Below are positions 1-3,281 of a stretch of DNA of 5,419 nucleotides, piece by piece. A program made the position numbers and the translations under genes. The DNA is from Campylobacterota bacterium (GTDB lineage: Bacteria; Campylobacterota; Campylobacteria; Campylobacterales; Sulfurovaceae). How positions within the stretch are numbered: the stretch's first letter is position 1; each line of letters opens with the position of its first letter. A model generated the notes under the pieces. That model made no database searches. It was not told the DNA's origin and worked only from the letters and a program-made list of their open reading frames with translations. The stretch spans positions 1 through 5,419 of the forward strand of contig JAHZJZ010000146.1 in assembly GCA_022600655.1 (NCBI GenBank), in the 5' to 3' direction.

Positions 1-1
1 A

Positions 2-295
2 CCACCAGCATACAGAGTTGAGGCAATGAACTATGAAGAGTTACGTGAAATATCTTTACAATTTGATAGTTCTTTACCGATTTATATCGCTTCACGAAAA
101 AAAGTAACAGAAAAACCTTCCTCTTACAGTGAAGAGGAGATTTTAGAAACAATCAAAAAACGTCCGTTAACTTCAGAAGATATTGATGTACTGTTTGATG
201 AAAAAAGTAAAGAACTGCTTCACAATATGTTAGAAAAAAAGCAACTTATTTTAGTAAACAGTAGTGGTTATGATTTTTTTGTTTCTAATAGATAA
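2..295 (+). CDS. C-terminal part of a probable radical SAM (COG0731-like) protein, 5' truncated by window edge
   Basis: The reading frame is open from base 2 to the TAA at 293-295 and gives 97 residues. The ATG at 26 is therefore probably internal: the residues before it (PPAYRVEA) continue smoothly into it, and there is no good ribosome binding site. The PPAYRVEAMNYEEL segment resembles what follows the radical SAM barrel in COG0731/wyosine-type Fe-S oxidoreductases, where a Pro-Pro-x-Tyr-Arg-Val stretch precedes a helix; this is family recall, not a search. The last 55 or so residues (EEEILETIKKRPLTSEDI, then LLHNMLEKKQLILVNSSGYDFF) have the helix-helix-strand-turn-strand pattern of a winged helix. 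The CxxxCxxC cluster that would prove radical SAM chemistry would lie upstream of the window. The tail could instead belong to another enzyme. That this is a real gene end is near certain; the family is moderate. Confidence 0.6.
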   Translation, partial: PPAYRVEAMNYEELREISLQFDSSLPIYIASRKKVTEKPSSYSEEEILETIKKRPLTSEDIDVLFDEKSKELLHNMLEKKQLILVNSSGYDFFVSNR

Positions 296-302
296 AAATT
301 AG

Positions 303-333
303 CAAAAAACTCTTGACATTTGAGAGTTTTTTG
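303..333 (+). terminator. A/T-rich inverted repeat, probable terminator of the upstream gene
   Basis: An 11-bp perfect inverted repeat (CAAAAAACTCT at 303-313, AGAGTTTTTTG at 323-333) encloses a 9-base loop and begins 8 bases after the stop codon of the upstream gene. The T6 run is the descending arm, so in RNA the A-tract pairs with the U-tract around a short CUCU/AGAG core, a form common in AT-rich genomes. The GC content of the stem is low, so efficiency may be modest. The tRNA promoter -35 lies at its left arm and loop. Confidence 0.55.
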
Positions 334-341
334 TCTATAAT
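313..341 (+). promoter_or_regulatory. Consensus sigma70 promoter for tRNA-Asn
   Basis: TTGACA at 313-318 and TATAAT at 336-341 are both perfect consensus hexamers separated by the ideal 17 bases. Initiation would be expected about 5-8 bases after the -10 box (around 346-349), leaving a 5' leader of roughly 20 bases before the tRNA starts at 368. The match is much better than at the two other promoters in the window, which fits a strong stable-RNA promoter. Confidence 0.88.
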
Positions 342-367
342 CGCACTCCAATTTAATTGGTAACTGT

Positions 368-442
368 TCCGGATTAGCTCAGTGGTAGAGTAGATGACTG
401 TTAATCATTTGGTCGTTGGTTCGAATCCAACATCCGGAGCCA
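368..442 (+). tRNA. tRNA-Asn (anticodon GTT)
   Basis: A full cloverleaf can be drawn. The acceptor stem is TCCGGAT (368-374) with ATCCGGA (432-438), followed by discriminator G439 and an encoded CCA (440-442). The D arm is GCTC/GAGT (377-380 with 388-391). The anticodon stem is GATGA/TCATT (393-397 with 405-409) around loop CTGTTAA, placing anticodon GTT at 400-402. The T arm is GTTGG/CCAAC (415-419 with 427-431) with loop TTCGAAT. The G-T pairs at the ends of the D and anticodon stems are tolerated. GTT reads AAC/AAT, hence asparagine. No GC-rich terminator follows, only T-rich sequence around 458-470, so read-through toward the next gene is possible. Confidence 0.97.
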
Positions 443-503
443 CCTCTTATAAATCATATTTTTATTTTTAATCTCAATTAACACCTATTTAACAGACTAT
501 TGA

Positions 504-509
504 TATAAT
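504..509 (+). promoter_or_regulatory. -10 box of the probable promoter for the NosL operon
   Basis: A perfect TATAAT lies 26 bases upstream of the ATG at 536. No respectable -35 hexamer is found at 16-18 bases spacing (481-486 is ACACCT), but the upstream DNA (443-500) is strongly A/T-rich with T-runs, as in many Campylobacterota promoters that rely on periodic AT tracts instead of a -35. Start would fall near 516, giving a leader of about 20 bases carrying the Shine-Dalgarno TAAGGAG at 523-529. Confidence 0.55.
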
Positions 510-535
510 TATTACCTTTAAATAAGGAGAGAGAT

Positions 536-1651
536 ATGTTTATAAAAAAAATACTTCAATTGACAGCCATTTTACTTTTTTTACTAATACCAATTCATGC
601 TGATGAGATGTTCTCTAAAGTCGCTTTAGGTGAACCTGTACTTATTCAGGAGGGAGCTAAAAAACATTGGTGTCCTACTTGTGGAATGTCTTTGAAAATT
701 TTCTATAAAACCTCTCACGCTAAAGATAAAAAACAGTTCTGCTCTATGCGATGTTTGATTGTGGACAGACATGAGCATAATGGTAGTTTTGATAAGGTCC
801 AAGTAGTAGATGCCAAAACCGAAAAATTAATCCCTGCCAAAAGTGCTTTTTATGTAGTAGACTCTGAAATTATGGGAACCATGACCAAGGTTAGTAAACT
901 TGCTTTTACTAGTAAGAAAGATGCTGAAGCATTTGTCGAAGAGTATGATGGTGAAATTGTAGATTTTGAAAAGGCATTGAGTTTAGCAAAAGCCTCTTTA
1001 AGTTCAGATATCGCCATGACCAATGCTAAAAAAGAGAAGAAAATCTATCCAATGGGTGAGAAAATATTTAAAAAGATGTGTCAACAAAACATTGACCTCT
1101 CAAAATACCAACAGATTAATGAACTAAAATCAGCTATTAAAAGTGATAAACTCTGCAAACCTCTAAAAGGGATGCGATTTCAAGCACTCTCTTTGTATCT
1201 ATGGGAAGTTAAACGGGTAGAGACTTTAGGTCAGAGTGTTGAGATAGTTAAAGTTACCAAAGAGGAGAAATGTCCAGTCTGTGGGATGTTTACCTATAAG
1301 TATCCTAAGTGGGCAGCACAGATTTTTTACGGTGAAAAACACTACTCATTTGATGGTGTTAAAGATTTGATGAAGTTTTATTTTGACCCTCTTCGATGGG
1401 GTAAATATGAGAACTCGAACCAAGAAAAGATTACCAAAATATTGGTAACTGACTACTACACACAAAAAGCTATAGATGGAACCAAAGCTTACTATGTCAT
1501 TGGTTCAGATGTATTGGGACCTATGGGTAATGAGTTGATACCTTTTGAAAAAGAGGCAAATGCTAAGACCTTTTTAAGTGACCACAGTGGTAAATCTATA
1601 ATTAGGTTTGATAAAATAGTCGAAAAAGAGGTTTATAAACTGGATGAATAG
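536..1651 (+). CDS. Secreted double-NosL-domain protein (probable copper-binding accessory protein)
   Basis: The product is 371 residues. The start is supported by TAAGGAG six bases upstream and by a signal peptide directly after it: KK at 4-5, a hydrophobic run to about 20, and likely signal peptidase I cleavage after IHA (22). The first NosL-like domain (about 43-150) has WCPTCGM at 45-51, a second Cys pair FCSMRC (C69, C73), and the AFYVVDSEIMG stretch at 104-114. The second NosL domain (about 241-363) has CPVCGM at 246-251, WAAQI at 259-263, and YYVIGSDVLGPMG at 319-331. Between them, residues 171-227 look like a cytochrome-c fold without a CxxCH haem site (MGEKIFKKMC, then C207, and ALSLYLWEVKR). 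NosL family proteins bind Cu(I) and assist nitrous oxide reductase maturation, with the Cys and Met of CxxCGM as candidate ligands. Most NosL proteins carry one domain, so this protein is about twice the usual length. It probably acts in the periplasm. The gene overlaps its downstream neighbour by 8 bases. I leave the symbol empty because a strict nosL assignment is uncertain without nosZ nearby. Confidence 0.88.
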   Translation: MFIKKILQLTAILLFLLIPIHADEMFSKVALGEPVLIQEGAKKHWCPTCGMSLKIFYKTSHAKDKKQFCSMRCLIVDRHEHNGSFDKVQVVDAKTEKLIPAKSAFYVVDSEIMGTMTKVSKLAFTSKKDAEAFVEEYDGEIVDFEKALSLAKASLSSDIAMTNAKKEKKIYPMGEKIFKKMCQQNIDLSKYQQINELKSAIKSDKLCKPLKGMRFQALSLYLWEVKRVETLGQSVEIVKVTKEEKCPVCGMFTYKYPKWAAQIFYGEKHYSFDGVKDLMKFYFDPLRWGKYENSNQEKITKILVTDYYTQKAIDGTKAYYVIGSDVLGPMGNELIPFEKEANAKTFLSDHSGKSIIRFDKIVEKEVYKLDE

Positions 1652-1994
1652 GAAAAGTGTTTATCTTTTTTATATCTTTGTAGTTGTTTCTACACTGTTG
1701 ATAGGAGAGCTGTTTTTTCTAAATTTAAATAACGCTATGAGTAGAGAAGAACAATCTAACAAAAGAGAGTTTGTAGGTTTAGTAGGACTCCCAGACCTAG
1801 CACTGGTTACCGAAACCTCTTCTGTTCGACACAGAACACTCTCCGATTTATTTTCACTTTATAGAGATGATGCCAATCTTCGCGAATACTTTCCTTCTAC
1901 TTTTGCTTATTCCCATTCGCATGTTATTAACAACCCTACGGAAGTGGAACGTTCACAACCATTACAAAGCAGGAGTCTAAAGAGTGAAAAGTAA
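1644..1994 (+). CDS. Small membrane-anchored protein of unknown function in the NosL-permease operon
   Basis: I do not recognise a named family. The product is 116 residues with one transmembrane helix at about 7-27 preceded by positive residues (R3, K4), so the remaining 90 or so residues should face the periplasm. That part contains a dense, enzyme-free-looking stretch (FVGLVGLPDLALVTETSS at 43-60, then VRHRTLSDLF at 61-70) and LREYFPSTFAYSHSH at 79-93. It has no Cys, and the only His residues are H63, H91 and H93. The ATG sits inside the end of the NosL gene (ATGAATAG, 8-base overlap) with no Shine-Dalgarno of its own, which points to translational coupling. Its own end overlaps the permease start by 11 bases. 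That sandwiched position supports a real gene and a role with both neighbours, perhaps as a partner of the permease or a docking protein for the NosL protein (inference). Confidence 0.8.
   Translation: MNRKSVYLFYIFVVVSTLLIGELFFLNLNNAMSREEQSNKREFVGLVGLPDLALVTETSSVRHRTLSDLFSLYRDDANLREYFPSTFAYSHSHVINNPTEVERSQPLQSRSLKSEK
1971..1975 (+). promoter_or_regulatory. Shine-Dalgarno AGGAG that selects a GTG start for the permease
   Basis: AGGAG lies 8 bases upstream of GTG at 1984, inside the end of the preceding gene. No ATG in this frame occurs near the hydrophobic N-terminus, and the residues after the GTG form the expected amphipathic lead-in to the first membrane helix, so GTG is the best start. 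Confidence 0.75.
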
Positions 1995-3171
1995 AATAAA
2001 CCTATACCTAATAGAGTTCGCCATTAACGCTCTGCTAAGAGCCAAAAGTAAAAACATCTTTATTTTGGTAGTCTTCACCCTTCTAACTACACTGCTCACA
2101 GCTGTTTTTCTTATTACAGGTTCCATAAAACATGAACTGCAAACCACTGTCGATGCTCTACCACAAATAACTGTACAGAAAATCAAAGCAGGGCGACATT
2201 ATGATATAGATACCTCTGTAGCTGATAACATCGTTACCATTGCAGGGGTGAGTGAAGCTGTTCCTAGAGTTTGGGGTTACTACTACTTTGAAAATGCAGG
2301 GGTTAACTTCTCAGTAGTAGGGATAGACCAGTATGAGAGTCAATACAAAGAGAGTTTAGCAACACTTATTACAAAATTTGACTTTGATGAACTACAGAGT
2401 AAAAACTCTATGGTCGTTGGAGCAGGGGTAAAAGAGGTAATGAGTAGCAGTTACTATAGTGAGTACTTTAACTTTATAAAGCCTGATGGAAGCCTCAAAA
2501 AAATGACCATTGCAGGAGTTTTTGATGCTGATACCCAGCTAGAATCAAACGATATAATACTGATGTCAAAAGAGGATGTTCGAGAGATTTTTGATATGAA
2601 AGCTAACAAAGCAACTGATATTGTGGTTAAAGTCCCTAACCCTGAAGAGGTCTCCACTGTTGCATCTAAAATTAAGTTGATGTATCCAGATAGTAGAGTC
2701 ATTAGCAGTAGTGATTTAAAGATAAGTTATCAAAATATATTTGACTACAAAAGTGGCGTATTTTTGGCTCTGTTTGTGGTAGCACTCTTTACCTTTTTTA
2801 TGATTATTTACGATAAAGCCAGTGGCTTAAGCTCCGAAGAGAAACGGGAGATAGGTATACTTAAAGCGATAGGTTGGCGAGTTGATGATGTCTTAAAAGA
2901 GAAATTTTATGAAGCCTTCATCATCTCTTTTATGGCATATTTATTGGGTACGTTATTGGCTTTTGCATTTGTCTATGTTTTTAAAGCACCACTCTTACGA
3001 GAGATATTTGTAGGTTATTCCCAGCTGAAAACCTCATTTGAACTCCCTTTTGTATTTGATATAGAGATACTCTTTTTGGTCTTTTTTCTGTCGGTTCCTA
3101 TCTATTTGGCTGCTACTATTATTCCCACATGGAGAGCTGCAACGCTTGAGGTGGACGAAGTTATTCGCTAA
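1984..3171 (+). CDS. FtsX/MacB-type ABC transporter permease
   Basis: The product is 395 residues, usual for a four-helix FtsX-like permease. Transmembrane segments are at about 25-46, 258-276, 310-333 and 359-380. A large periplasmic domain of the MacB type lies between the first and second helices (about 48-255), with the alternating strand pattern seen in that family, e.g. VSEAVPRVWGYYYF (89-102) and VVGID (111-115). The FtsX signature is EKREIGILKAIGW at 286-298, the cytoplasmic coupling region after helix 2. The C-terminus, PTWRAATLEVDEVIR, matches the usual Pro-x-x-x-Ala-x-x-x-x-Pro-x-x-x-(L/I)R style ending. Proteins of this class act as dimers with a separate ATPase in mechanotransmission or in lipoprotein or peptide export. 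Here the gene follows a NosL protein and a one-TM protein with overlapping ends, so it probably serves copper or cofactor handling (inference). No ATPase gene is adjacent inside the window. The start is GTG. Confidence 0.9.
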   Translation: MKSKINLYLIEFAINALLRAKSKNIFILVVFTLLTTLLTAVFLITGSIKHELQTTVDALPQITVQKIKAGRHYDIDTSVADNIVTIAGVSEAVPRVWGYYYFENAGVNFSVVGIDQYESQYKESLATLITKFDFDELQSKNSMVVGAGVKEVMSSSYYSEYFNFIKPDGSLKKMTIAGVFDADTQLESNDIILMSKEDVREIFDMKANKATDIVVKVPNPEEVSTVASKIKLMYPDSRVISSSDLKISYQNIFDYKSGVFLALFVVALFTFFMIIYDKASGLSSEEKREIGILKAIGWRVDDVLKEKFYEAFIISFMAYLLGTLLAFAFVYVFKAPLLREIFVGYSQLKTSFELPFVFDIEILFLVFFLSVPIYLAATIIPTWRAATLEVDEVIR

Positions 3172-3210
3172 ATTAGATAGATAATGTTTCATTTTAGTTT
3201 TTTTTTTGAG

Positions 3211-3232
3211 AAAAAAGTGGATTACCTTTTTT
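3211..3232 (+). terminator. Weak A/T hairpin, possible terminator after the permease operon
   Basis: AAAAAAG (3211-3217) can pair with CTTTTTT (3226-3232) around an 8-base loop, starting about 40 bases after the permease stop. A T10 run at 3198-3207 lies just upstream and could compete for the same A6 tract. There is no GC core, so this is a possible rather than probable terminator. The rest of the 110-base gap holds only the promoter and ribosome binding site of the next gene. Confidence 0.3.
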
Positions 3233-3251
3233 AATGTTATCTTAAATCCTA

Positions 3252-3257
3252 TATAAT
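3252..3257 (+). promoter_or_regulatory. -10 box of the probable promoter for the coiled-coil gene
   Basis: A perfect TATAAT lies 24 bases before the ATG at 3282. The -35 region at 17-base spacing (3229-3234, TTTTAA) is a poor match, and the upstream DNA is rich in T- and A-runs, as at the NosL operon promoter. A Shine-Dalgarno-like AAGGGA at 3271-3276 lies 5 bases before the ATG. Confidence 0.55.
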
Positions 3258-3281
3258 CAATAAAACGAAAAAGGGATTAAA

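Noticed and set aside
26..295. ATG at 26 as the real start of a small 89-residue protein
   Set aside because: The frame is open to the window edge, the upstream residues PPAYRVEA look like protein, and there is no Shine-Dalgarno before base 26; a truncated longer gene is more likely.
420..442. tRNA-Asn 3' end as a phage or island attachment site
   Set aside because: tRNA-Asn genes are common integration sites, but no second copy of the 3' end, no integrase and no mobile genes are present in the window.
478..483. TTAACA as the -35 of the NosL operon promoter
   Set aside because: Its distance to the TATAAT at 504-509 is 20 bases, too long for normal sigma70 use.
1977..2186. Minus-strand ORF of 69 codons opposite the permease start
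   Set aside because: It lies entirely antisense to well-supported genes, has Ser/Thr/Val-rich composition typical of a reverse-complement shadow and no ribosome binding site context.
2454..2702. Minus-strand ORF of 82 codons inside the permease gene
   Set aside because: It is antisense to the periplasmic domain of a clear FtsX-type permease and shows no motif or family resemblance.
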